Below, one piece after another: positions 8,745 through 17,022 of a stretch of DNA of 64,000 bases. Position numbers and translations under genes: made by a program. The notes beneath the pieces are model-generated. The model worked only from the letters and a program-made list of their open reading frames with translations. It made no database searches and was not told the DNA's origin. Source of the DNA: Henriciella litoralis (GTDB lineage Bacteria > Pseudomonadota > Alphaproteobacteria > Caulobacterales > Hyphomonadaceae); contig NZ_NCSS01000006.1 of NCBI RefSeq assembly GCF_002088935.1, forward strand, positions 2,760,407-2,824,406. The letters run 5' to 3'. Position 1 is the stretch's first letter, and every line of letters begins with the position of its first letter.

Positions 8745-9431
8745 TTATTTTGAGGGCTTTTTTCTTTCTGCGAGTTCGCGGAAGCCGCCGGCCATGAAGG
8801 TCGCCATGCGCTCCTTGACGGCTTCGAAGTCGTCTGATTTGCAGAGCCCTTCAGACAGTCGATCGATCCGTCCCGTGCGTCCAAGCGTCAGCATCAGCGC
8901 GCCGGTGACGAAGTGATAGCCCCAGAACAAGTCTTCTCTCGAACACTCCGGCAGGGCCTTTTCAAGAAGGCCGATGAGCCGCAGAACAACCTGATCGAAG
9001 TGAAAATCGAAGAGCGCGCCGCCATAAGGCGTGTTTGACGATTGCGCGCCCATCACGCCGTAATTCTTCCAGCCTTCTCCGCCCTGGCTGTAAAGATCGA
9101 GGTCAGTGTCCAGAAAGGCGCGCAACGCCCCCTCGACCGTTGGCTTTCCGCCCGTCGCCTCATCATACTCATCCAGCGCCTTCATCCGCAAAGAGCTCGT
9201 CACGCCTGCCCGCCGCGCGACGACGGCATCGAAGACGCTCTTCTTGTCGTCGAAATAATAGTTGAGCAATGTGTGGTGCACCCCGACACGCTTGGCGATG
9301 TCCTTCAACGTGACGCCATTGAAGCCGCCTTGCGCGAACAGATATTCCGCCTCATCCAGGATTTGCTCCGTGGTTTCGGCGCGCTGCTCGGCCTTCGTCA
9401 TTCTACGGCGTTTGGGGGCGGTCTTCGTCAT
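8745..9431 (-). CDS. TetR family transcriptional regulator
   Basis: 228 residues. A basic N-terminus (KTAPKRRRMTKAEQ) leads into a TetR helix-turn-helix: GVTLKDIAKRVGVHHTLLNYYF. The remainder is a helical ligand-binding domain. It is divergent from the TonB-dependent receptor at 9739, so it probably represses the receptor-esterase-ligase genes and itself, with release by a substrate-derived ligand. It converges on the response regulator with only 9 bases between the stops. Confidence 0.88.
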   Translation of the reverse strand: MTKTAPKRRRMTKAEQRAETTEQILDEAEYLFAQGGFNGVTLKDIAKRVGVHHTLLNYYFDDKKSVFDAVVARRAGVTSSLRMKALDEYDEATGGKPTVEGALRAFLDTDLDLYSQGGEGWKNYGVMGAQSSNTPYGGALFDFHFDQVVLRLIGLLEKALPECSREDLFWGYHFVTGALMLTLGRTGRIDRLSEGLCKSDDFEAVKERMATFMAGGFRELAERKKPSK

Positions 9432-9634
9432 TCGGTCAATCAGCCATCTGCTTAGGGTTTATCTGGTCAATGGCCAATTGTGCGTCGTGTCAACGTCACG
9501 CAAGGGAACATCCATCATTGGCGACAGTTTGCCGGGTTTCATCGCACTCAAATCGAATCGTTCGAAATCTCGATCAGAACGCAGTTTCACCACAGCTAAT
9601 AGTCATAGACCCACACTCATAAGACACAATCGGA

Positions 9635-9648
9635 ATAATGTTCATTAT
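9635..9648. promoter_or_regulatory. Dyad ATAATG-TT-CATTAT upstream of receptor gene
   Basis: Perfect 6-base arms with a 2-base centre, located 17 bases upstream of the -35 box of the receptor promoter. The same core, TAATG-NN-CATTA, occurs at 58437-58448 upstream of another TonB-dependent receptor. The position suggests an operator or activator site; the factor is unknown. Confidence 0.4.
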
Positions 9649-9665
9649 CGCAAGAGTGAATTTTA

Positions 9666-9694
9666 TTGACATCGCGTTTTTTCTGGATTTCTAT
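9666..9694 (+). promoter_or_regulatory. Putative sigma70-type promoter for the receptor-esterase-ligase genes
   Basis: A perfect TTGACA (9666-9671), a 17-base spacer and TTCTAT (9689-9694). The receptor ATG is 45 bases downstream and is preceded by AGGGAGGAAAAT. The -35 box is ideal and the -10 box is fair. Confidence 0.5.
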
Positions 9695-9738
9695 CCCCCC
9701 AACAAGCGGGAAAACCTGCAGGCCTTAGGGAGGAAAAT

Positions 9739-12012
9739 ATGACTTTACGCTTCAAGACATCGGTATCGGCAATTTCGCTTATTGCGCTCGGCTTGCCGGC
9801 ATTTGCACAGGACGCTGCAGTACCTGCGACCAGCGATCCGAATTCAGAAGGCGAGGCACGCCAGGAGCGTGTGATCGTTACATCAACTCGCCGCGAACAG
9901 AGCTTGCAGGACGTGCCGCTCGCCGTGACGGCCTGGCAGCAGGATGCGCTCAGCGAGAAGGGCATTGTCAGCTATGACGGTCTTGCGCGCGAAACGCCGG
10001 GCATCGTGCTCAACCAGCCCACCGCGAACTTCAACACGATCACAACGCGCGGCATCGCGACGAATGGCTATGGCGCAAACCTTCAGGCCGCGACCGCCAT
10101 TTACATCAATGAGCTGCCTATCTCGAGCAATGGTAATTCCACTATCCTCGACCCGACGCTTTATGATGTTGAACGCGTCGAAGTCCTGCGCGGCCCACAA
10201 GGGACGCTGTTTGGCGCGAACTCGCTGTCCGGCGCCGTCCGTATCCTGACAAAAGCACCGAACCCGAATGAATTTGAAGCCTCCGCCCTGGTCGACTTCG
10301 GCCTTGTCGACGGCGACGCGCTTCGCCAGCGCTATAATGGCATGGTCAATTTGCCGTTGATCGAGGACAAGCTTGCCCTGCGGGTCGTCGGTTTCTACCG
10401 AGACGAAGATGGCTGGGTCGACAATCTGGGCACCGGGATCGAGGGCGCGAACTCGCTCGAAGCGATTGGTGGCCGCGCTCATCTTCTCTGGGAACCGACC
10501 AGCAATTTCGATCTTGGTTTGCTGATCATCCATGAAGACAACAAGCCAGCCGATTCGGCGCTGACCAACCCAAATCGAGGCGAATATATCCGCTTCACCG
10601 AGCGGCCAGATCTCTTCCAGTCGAACTTCACCAGCTACAATCTGACGGCCAATTATGAGATGGACTGGGCGACGCTGACCAGTTCGTCGACCTATTCGAA
10701 AATCGACGGCAAATTCATCGTTGACCTGGCTGGTACGTTCAATCAGGCCATTCCATTCGCGCTGGACGCGGTTGGATATGACGAGAACTTTGTGCAGGAG
10801 GTTCGTCTGGTCTCTGCCGATGGCGGCGACTGGGACTGGACGCTTGGCGGCTTCTATTTCAACAAGCGCCGCGATATCGATTATGATTACCGCTCGTCCA
10901 TCGACTTCCTTCAAGCGCGCAATCTGACGGGGCTGCCGGACGAATATTATCAAAGCTTCGCAGGATATTTCGATGCGATCGAATCTGCAGCGTTTGGTGA
11001 GCTGACCTACCGGTTCTCTGATCAGTTCTGGGTAACGGGCGGACTTCGGTACACGGAAACCTCAGTGCAGTCCCACACGCTGCCGGGCGGGTACAACTCG
11101 AACTATCTGGCTGTCGCGCTTGGCGGTTTCTCAAATGTGGCGCTGACCGTTGTTCCGGTTGTAGCTGTCGATGGACTGAAGGTCGAAGCTGACAATATGT
11201 CCTACAAGGCGAGTGCCTCGTGGAAGCCGATGGAAAATCTGACGACCTATGCGTCGGTAGCGACGGGTTTCCGCTCGCCGGTGGCCAACGCCAGGGCTGG
11301 TGCGGTCAGTCTTGTTGATCCGACCGATCTCGTCATCCCGGATGGCGCAGACTCAGACGAGCTGATCAACTACGAAGTCGGTATGAAGGGTACCTTCCTG
11401 AACGGGAAGCTCACGTCCAATCTCGCGGCCTATTACATCATCTGGTCAGACATCCAGGTGCAGGCCAACCGCCTCTCCGATCAGGTTCAGTTTGCGACAA
11501 ACATTGGTGAAGCTGTCAGCCAGGGCCTCGAATTTGAGGTTGGCTACTATCCAGGCAACGGACTTAGCCTGTTCGTGAACGGCTCCATCAATGACACCGA
11601 AATCACCGAGCTCACACCAGCGGAAGCTGCGATTTCAGGCGCGGAGCTTGGCCTTCAGCTTGCAATGCCCAATTTCCAGGGTGCGGCCACAGCGCGCTAC
11701 GACTTCAATATCGGGGACATGGATGCATTCGTGACGGGGACGGCGGCTTATGTGGGCGATTTCCCGGCCATGCTTCCGAACGTGCCGGGTCAGCCAAATG
11801 TGCCAGCACCGACGTTTGACTATACCGATGCCTATACCGTCGTGAACCTGCAGGCTGGCCTTTCCAGGGACAACTGGCAGGTGACCGGATATGTCGAAAA
11901 CCTCTTCGACGACAATTCGATCACTTACGTCCACCCCGAATCCTTCCTTGACGGGCGGTATGCGCGCCAAAGGCCGCAGACCTTTGGTGTCCGTGTGAGC
12001 GTTGAATACTGA
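9739..12012 (+). CDS. TonB-dependent outer-membrane receptor
   Basis: 757 residues with a signal peptide ending in GLPAFAQ. The plug domain begins around RVIVTSTRREQSLQDVPLAV and holds VEVLRGPQGTLFGANSLSGA; a 22-strand-type barrel follows with a typical C-terminus ending in SVEY. The lengths and motifs match the broad receptor group that imports organic compounds as well as siderophores. The adjacent esterases and CoA ligase argue for a carbon substrate rather than iron. AGGGAGG precedes the ATG. It is the first gene of a run of four on this strand and probably answers to the divergent TetR protein. Confidence 0.9.
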   Translation: MTLRFKTSVSAISLIALGLPAFAQDAAVPATSDPNSEGEARQERVIVTSTRREQSLQDVPLAVTAWQQDALSEKGIVSYDGLARETPGIVLNQPTANFNTITTRGIATNGYGANLQAATAIYINELPISSNGNSTILDPTLYDVERVEVLRGPQGTLFGANSLSGAVRILTKAPNPNEFEASALVDFGLVDGDALRQRYNGMVNLPLIEDKLALRVVGFYRDEDGWVDNLGTGIEGANSLEAIGGRAHLLWEPTSNFDLGLLIIHEDNKPADSALTNPNRGEYIRFTERPDLFQSNFTSYNLTANYEMDWATLTSSSTYSKIDGKFIVDLAGTFNQAIPFALDAVGYDENFVQEVRLVSADGGDWDWTLGGFYFNKRRDIDYDYRSSIDFLQARNLTGLPDEYYQSFAGYFDAIESAAFGELTYRFSDQFWVTGGLRYTETSVQSHTLPGGYNSNYLAVALGGFSNVALTVVPVVAVDGLKVEADNMSYKASASWKPMENLTTYASVATGFRSPVANARAGAVSLVDPTDLVIPDGADSDELINYEVGMKGTFLNGKLTSNLAAYYIIWSDIQVQANRLSDQVQFATNIGEAVSQGLEFEVGYYPGNGLSLFVNGSINDTEITELTPAEAAISGAELGLQLAMPNFQGAATARYDFNIGDMDAFVTGTAAYVGDFPAMLPNVPGQPNVPAPTFDYTDAYTVVNLQAGLSRDNWQVTGYVENLFDDNSITYVHPESFLDGRYARQRPQTFGVRVSVEY

Positions 12013-12026
12013 TCGGGGGCAGGACT

Positions 12027-13745
12027 GTGCTGAATGTTGGAAGAATGCTGGGCGGTGGCAGAACGCTCCCCGGCATCGGCAAGGTAATCGCCTGGTCGAT
12101 CCTTGCATCGGCAGTGGTCTGGCAGGCCGGTTGTGCGGCGCGTGATGGATTGCAGGCGAGCGTTGGTACGCTTGAACCCGCGGCCATTACGACTGCACCG
12201 GTCGGCTCGCTTCAGGGTGAGGCTGAGGATGGGGTCTCGATCTATCGTGGCATCCCGTTCGCGCTCGCCCCTGTCGGCGAGCGACGCTGGGCTCCGCCGG
12301 AAGCCTTTCCAGACTGGGAAGGGGTTCGCCAGGCGACAGAATTCGGCGCGGCCTGTCCGCAGCCCGGCGCCCGCCCGGGCAGCATCTATTATGAGCGGCT
12401 CGATGAGGTGAACGAGGACTGTCTCAGTCTCAATGTCTGGGTGCCGGACGGCGCAGAAGACGCGCCCGTCTTCGTCTGGATCCATGGCGGCTCGCTCGTT
12501 ACCGGCGCCGGCAGCCAGGCGATGTATGACGGCGCCGCACTTGCCCGCGAAACGGGTCTCATCGTCGTTACCATCAATTACCGCCTTGGCGTCCTCGGCT
12601 ACCTCGCTCATCCCGCGCTCAGCGCCGAGTCGCCGCAGAATATCTCCGGCAATTATGGCCTGAAAGACCAGGCGGCGGCGCTGAAATGGGTGAAGCGCAA
12701 CATCGAAGCTTTCGGCGGAGATCCGGACAATGTCACCGTGGCAGGCGAGTCTGCTGGAGCGCTCAGCGTGGTCCTGCTCATGGTCTCGCCTGAAGCGCGG
12801 GGCCTGTTCGACAAGGCGATTGCTGAGAGCGCCTATATGGTCTCGATGGCGCCTCTGAGGGGTACGTTGAACGGCCATCCTTCGGCTGAAGAGGCGGGCG
12901 TCGCCTTCCAGGAAAAGGCTAAAGCGGCCTCGCTCGCTGAGCTGCGTGAGATGGACGCCGACAAGCTGGTCTCGATTGCCGGGCGCAACGGTTTCGTCCC
13001 GTTCGGCGTCATTGATGATGTCTGGCTGAAAGATCAGATGCCAGCGACTTTCGATAAGGGGGAACAGGCGCAGGTGCCGGTGCTGGCAGGCTTTAATGAG
13101 GGCGAGATCCGCTCGCTGCGCTTCCTGCTGCCACCCGTGCCGGGCAGCGACGCCTATGAAGCCGCGATCCGCTCAAGCCATGGCGAGCTCGCAGATCGCT
13201 TCCTTGAGACCTATCCGGCTGATAATCCGGAAGCCAGCATGCTCGCGACGACGCGCGATGCCATGTATGGCTGGACGGCAGAGCGCCTCGCCGCCTCGCA
13301 AACGGCCGCTGGTCAACCTTCCTACTTCTACTTTTTCGATCATACCTATCCAGCCGCCGACAAGCTCGGCCTTCGCGCCTTTCATGCGATGGAAATCCCG
13401 TATGTCTTCGGCACGCTTTTCGACATTCCTGAACCCTGGCCGCAGGCCCCGCGTAAACAGTCCGAACGCGATCTGATGAAAGCGATGATGCAGTATTGGG
13501 CGAGCTTTGCGCGGACGGGCGTCCCGTCGGCTGAAGGCGCGGCGGACTGGCCGGCCTATGGTGAGAATGCCACCGGCATGGTGTTCTCTGACACGCCCAA
13601 GGCCTGGCCGGGCCTTGCCCGCGCGCGGTTCGAGCTTCACGAGGCAATTGTCTGCCGCAGGCGCGCCGATGGCAGCCTTCAATGGAACTGGAATGTCGGC
13701 ATTATTGCTCCGCCGCTGCCACCAGAGGTGTCCACGTGCAACTGA
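12027..13745 (+). CDS. Carboxylesterase type B, predicted lipoprotein
   Basis: 572 residues starting at GTG, with GGGGGCAGG just upstream. The N-terminus has a hydrophobic segment and a lipobox, VWQAGC, so it is probably an exported lipoprotein. The carboxylesterase type B fold is shown by FRGIP-like YRGIPFALAPVGERRWAPP, SEDCLSLNVW-like NEDCLSLNVW, WIHGGSL (oxyanion hole) and AGESAG (catalytic Ser242). FNEGEIRS probably carries the acid, and the catalytic His is His453 in AFHAMEIPYVFG. It would cleave an ester brought in by the receptor 14 bases upstream. A paralogue lies at 15347, with the CoA ligase between them. The substrate is not known. Confidence 0.9.
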   Translation: MLNVGRMLGGGRTLPGIGKVIAWSILASAVVWQAGCAARDGLQASVGTLEPAAITTAPVGSLQGEAEDGVSIYRGIPFALAPVGERRWAPPEAFPDWEGVRQATEFGAACPQPGARPGSIYYERLDEVNEDCLSLNVWVPDGAEDAPVFVWIHGGSLVTGAGSQAMYDGAALARETGLIVVTINYRLGVLGYLAHPALSAESPQNISGNYGLKDQAAALKWVKRNIEAFGGDPDNVTVAGESAGALSVVLLMVSPEARGLFDKAIAESAYMVSMAPLRGTLNGHPSAEEAGVAFQEKAKAASLAELREMDADKLVSIAGRNGFVPFGVIDDVWLKDQMPATFDKGEQAQVPVLAGFNEGEIRSLRFLLPPVPGSDAYEAAIRSSHGELADRFLETYPADNPEASMLATTRDAMYGWTAERLAASQTAAGQPSYFYFFDHTYPAADKLGLRAFHAMEIPYVFGTLFDIPEPWPQAPRKQSERDLMKAMMQYWASFARTGVPSAEGAADWPAYGENATGMVFSDTPKAWPGLARARFELHEAIVCRRRADGSLQWNWNVGIIAPPLPPEVSTCN

Positions 13746-15328
13746 CCGACGGCGCCATGCAGGACTTTGCGCTGACCCTCGATCGCATGCTCGATCACGC
13801 CGCGAAGTGGCATCCCGAGAAGGACGTCGTGACACGCCTGGCCGATGGCAGCCTTTCACGCATCGGTTATCGCGACCTGCATGAGCGTGCGCGTAAAGTA
13901 TCAAGCGTTCTCAAGGAGCTGGGCATGCAGCGCGGTGATCGCGTGGCAACGCTTGCCTGGAACAGTCAGGCCCATATGGAGTGCTGGTACGGCATCATGG
14001 GCCTCGGCGCGGTGTGCCATACGCTCAATCCGCGCCTTACCGCCTCACAGCTCGCCTGGATGATTGGCCAGTCGGAAGCCCGTATCCTGATCGTCAGCGG
14101 AGATCTCCAGCCGCTTGCCGCCGAGATCGTGGCAGAAGCCGGATCGATAGATCATGTGCTGGTCATTGACTTGGTTGGTCCGGACGGCTGCGCGGATGTC
14201 GAACTGACCAAGCCCCGTAGTCTTGAAGCCCTGCTGTCAAAGGCAAGTTCTGACGATGTTGTCTGGGGCGACTTTCCGGAGACGACACCGTGCGGCCTCT
14301 GCTTCACATCGGGCACGACAGGCCTTCCCAAAGGCGTCACCTATACGCATCGCGGCAGCTATCTCCACACGCTTCGCCAGCTGCAGGCCGATGTCAGCGG
14401 GCTCAACTCGCACGATGTCGCCTTACCCGTCGTGCCGATGTTTCATGCCAATGCCTGGGGGCTGCCTTTTTCGGCCCCTGCGACCGGCGCGCGACTGGTC
14501 TTCAGCGGTCGTCAGGCCGATGGGGCGACGCTCTCTGATCTGATCATCAGCGAAGGCGTCACCGTTGCCATCGGTGTGCCGACGCTCTGGCTGGACGTGT
14601 TCGACCATCTCGATGCGAACGGGTTGGAGGTGCCGAGTCTGAAGCGTATCATGGTTGGAGGTGCACCGATGAATGCGGCGCTGATGCGCCGGATTGAGGA
14701 ACGTGGCATCTCAGTGCAGACGACCTGGGGCATGACGGAACTGTCACCGCTCGGCACAGCCACGCCGCCGGGAGATGAGCGTTCGCCGGATACAGCCGGC
14801 CGCCCGGCGCTCGGCATCGATCTGATGCTCGCCGATCATGAAGGCGCGCCGCTCGTCGAGCAGCGCGGTCAGGAAGGCCATCTCTGGGTTCGAGGGCCGT
14901 CTGTCGTCGAGCGCTATTTCGGCCAGTCTGAAGTGGCCACGCGCAATGGCTGGTTTCCGACAGGCGACCTCGCTCAAATCAGTGAGGACGGACAACTTTT
15001 CATTACAGGCCGCGCCAAGGACCTGATCAAGTCAGGCGGTGAATGGATCAATCCGGCCGAAATCGAGGCACTTGTCTCCGACCTGCCGGAAGTCGCCTTT
15101 GCCGCCGTGGTTGGGCGCGCGCATGACAAATGGGGTGAACGCCCGGTGCTGCTTGTTCAGTTCCGTGAAGGCGAAACCCTCGCAGACGACAATCTGATTG
15201 AGGCGCTAAAAGGCAGCGTGCCGTCATGGTGGTTGCCGGACGATGTCATCCGCGTGCCGGCCATGCCGCTTGCCGGAACCGGCAAGATCGACAAAATCCG
15301 CCTCAGGAGCCTTTACGGCTCAGCCTGA
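13736..15328 (+). CDS. AMP-forming acyl-CoA ligase (medium/long-chain fatty acid type)
   Basis: 530 residues from the GTG at 13736, which has AGAGGTG upstream and overlaps the esterase stop by 10 bases. An upstream in-frame ATG at 13682 lies deep inside the esterase gene and has no site. Adenylation motifs are TSGTTGLPKG (P-loop), TTWGMTELSP, GWFPTGDLAQI and RAKDLIKSGGEWI; the C-terminal Lys lies in GTGKIDKIRL. It resembles AlkK-like ligases that activate medium- or long-chain acids to acyl-CoA. Sandwiched between two secreted esterases, it probably activates the acid that one of them releases. The chain type is an inference. Confidence 0.88.
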   Translation: MQLTDGAMQDFALTLDRMLDHAAKWHPEKDVVTRLADGSLSRIGYRDLHERARKVSSVLKELGMQRGDRVATLAWNSQAHMECWYGIMGLGAVCHTLNPRLTASQLAWMIGQSEARILIVSGDLQPLAAEIVAEAGSIDHVLVIDLVGPDGCADVELTKPRSLEALLSKASSDDVVWGDFPETTPCGLCFTSGTTGLPKGVTYTHRGSYLHTLRQLQADVSGLNSHDVALPVVPMFHANAWGLPFSAPATGARLVFSGRQADGATLSDLIISEGVTVAIGVPTLWLDVFDHLDANGLEVPSLKRIMVGGAPMNAALMRRIEERGISVQTTWGMTELSPLGTATPPGDERSPDTAGRPALGIDLMLADHEGAPLVEQRGQEGHLWVRGPSVVERYFGQSEVATRNGWFPTGDLAQISEDGQLFITGRAKDLIKSGGEWINPAEIEALVSDLPEVAFAAVVGRAHDKWGERPVLLVQFREGETLADDNLIEALKGSVPSWWLPDDVIRVPAMPLAGTGKIDKIRLRSLYGSA

Positions 15329-15346
15329 CGCACAAGGAGCTGACAA

Positions 15347-17014
15347 ATGACCAGACGGACATCTGCCTTGATAGCTATGAGCCTCGCTGCGCTCGCCCTG
15401 TCAGGATGCTCAAACCCGGACACACAGTCCTCCCAAGCGGCGCTGACAGAGGAGCCCGCTTCGGCGGCGCCTCTTGTCAGCGTCGCGCAGGGAGATGTCG
15501 AAGGGGTCAGCGAGGACGGCATTAATGTGTTTCGCGGCATTCCGTACGCCGCGCCCCCTGTCGGAGACCTGCGCTGGGCGCCGCCCGCAGCCCCCGCGGC
15601 CTGGGATGGTGTTCGCGATGCAACTGCCTTCGGGCCGAGTTGCATTCAGCCGCCCGTGCCGCCGACGAGTGTTTATAATGATCCGCCTGAGACCTCATCT
15701 GAAGACTGCTTGTCGCTTAATGTCTGGGCCCCGGCAGACGCTGAAGACGCGCCAGTAATCGTCTGGATCCATGGCGGGTCGCTACGCATTGGCGGGGCGG
15801 CGCAGCCTGTCTATGACGGCACGGCCTATGCTGATCGAGGCGTTGTCTTCGTCTCGATCAATTACCGCCTCGGCGTGCTTGGCTGGCTCGCGCATCCAGG
15901 CCTCATGGCCGAAAGCGAAGAGGGCCTGTCGGGCAATTACGGCCTGATGGATCAGATCGCTGCGCTCGAATGGGTTGAGGACAACATAGAAGCCTTTGGC
16001 GGTGATCCGTCCAACGTTACCGTCATGGGCGAATCCGCAGGCGCGCTCAGCGTGAGCTATCTGTTGACGAGCCCGCCAGCGGAAGGCCTTTTCGACAAGG
16101 CAATTATCGAGTCGACCAATACGCGCAATTTCGCTGAGCTTGGACATGCAGCGTACGACTTGCCGGCTGCAGAGGCAGAAGGCGCCGATCTGTTCGACAA
16201 GCTCGGTTTCGACACGCTTGAGGCCGCGCGGGAGGCTGATGCGCAGTATCTGATTAATCGCACAACGCTGGCAGGCTATGCGCCGGCCGGGACGGTCGAT
16301 GGTAAATATGTGCCGCGCCAGCTCAATGAGTCGTTCGACGATGGCGCGTTCGCAAAGGTTCCCGTGCTTGCCGGATTCAATAGCGGCGAGGCGCGCACCT
16401 ATCGGATGCTCCTGCCGAAGAAGCCGGACTCAGCCGAAGCTTATGAAGCGGCGATCCGCGCGCGCTATGGCGATAAGGCGGATGCCTTCCTCGCGCTTTA
16501 TCCATCCGATGACATGGAAGAATCCATGCTGGCGGTGAATAGAGACAATGTCTTTGGCTGGTCCACAGAACGCATTGTCCGTAGGGCAAGCGAAGCTGGC
16601 CAGCCGGCCTATTTCTACGTCTTCGATCACTGCTATCCGACGATGGCAGAGCGCGGACTTTGCGCCTTCCATGCGAGTGAAGTCCCCTTCGTCTTCGGGA
16701 CGGTCGGTGACCTTGAGTCGTATCCGGCAGAATGGCCCAAGCCGCCTGTCGAGGAAGCTGAAGCGCTATCGTCTGTGCTCGTGGACTATTGGGCGTCATT
16801 CGCCGCGACCGGTGAGCCTGAAAGCGCGAACGGTCCTGATTGGGCGCCCTACAACGAGGACGAGGCCTATCTTCATATTGGTGACGCGCCAGAGCTGCGG
16901 AACGACGCTTATCCCGGAATGTTCGAATTCCATGAGGCGCTTTATCAGCAGCGGCGAGAAGCGGGCGAAGGCTGGTTCATGCGCGTCGGGCTCGGCGCTG
17001 AGCCGCTCGAATAG
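15347..17014 (+). CDS. Carboxylesterase type B, predicted lipoprotein (second copy)
   Basis: 555 residues with AAGGAGC before the ATG. The signal sequence ends in a lipobox, LALSGC, so it is probably membrane-anchored outside the cytoplasm. The motifs parallel those of the esterase at 12027: VFRGIPYAAPPVGDLRWAPP, SEDCLSLNVWAP, WIHGGSL, MGESAG (catalytic Ser230), FNSGEART and AFHASEVPFVFG (catalytic His). The similarity is high enough to suggest duplication followed by divergence. It follows the CoA ligase by 18 bases and converges on the FG-GAP gene with 8 bases between the stops. Confidence 0.9.
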   Translation: MTRRTSALIAMSLAALALSGCSNPDTQSSQAALTEEPASAAPLVSVAQGDVEGVSEDGINVFRGIPYAAPPVGDLRWAPPAAPAAWDGVRDATAFGPSCIQPPVPPTSVYNDPPETSSEDCLSLNVWAPADAEDAPVIVWIHGGSLRIGGAAQPVYDGTAYADRGVVFVSINYRLGVLGWLAHPGLMAESEEGLSGNYGLMDQIAALEWVEDNIEAFGGDPSNVTVMGESAGALSVSYLLTSPPAEGLFDKAIIESTNTRNFAELGHAAYDLPAAEAEGADLFDKLGFDTLEAAREADAQYLINRTTLAGYAPAGTVDGKYVPRQLNESFDDGAFAKVPVLAGFNSGEARTYRMLLPKKPDSAEAYEAAIRARYGDKADAFLALYPSDDMEESMLAVNRDNVFGWSTERIVRRASEAGQPAYFYVFDHCYPTMAERGLCAFHASEVPFVFGTVGDLESYPAEWPKPPVEEAEALSSVLVDYWASFAATGEPESANGPDWAPYNEDEAYLHIGDAPELRNDAYPGMFEFHEALYQQRREAGEGWFMRVGLGAEPLE

Positions 17015-17022
17015 ACGAGAGT

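Larger units (their letters stand above)
9432..9738. other. Divergent intergenic region between TetR and the first receptor
   Basis: This 307-base non-coding region holds several candidate sites: GGTCAAT direct repeats at 9434-9440 and 9465-9471 (31 bases apart, about three helical turns) next to the TetR start; a 13-base dyad TCGAA-TCG-TTCGA at 9553-9565; the dyad at 9635-9648 listed below; and a promoter at 9666-9694. I see no small gene in it. Confidence 0.5.

Noticed and set aside
9883..10953. Open frame of 356 codons on the minus strand inside the first receptor
   Set aside because: Antisense of the plug and barrel; no recognisable domain and no ribosome-binding site.
9739..12012. Siderophore (iron) receptor for the first TonB-dependent receptor
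   Set aside because: No siderophore synthesis, Fur box or iron-release gene is near, and the partners are esterases and a CoA ligase.
11925..12878. Open frame of 317 codons on the minus strand over the receptor end and first esterase
   Set aside because: It covers two well-supported plus-strand genes, including the GESAG motif of the esterase.
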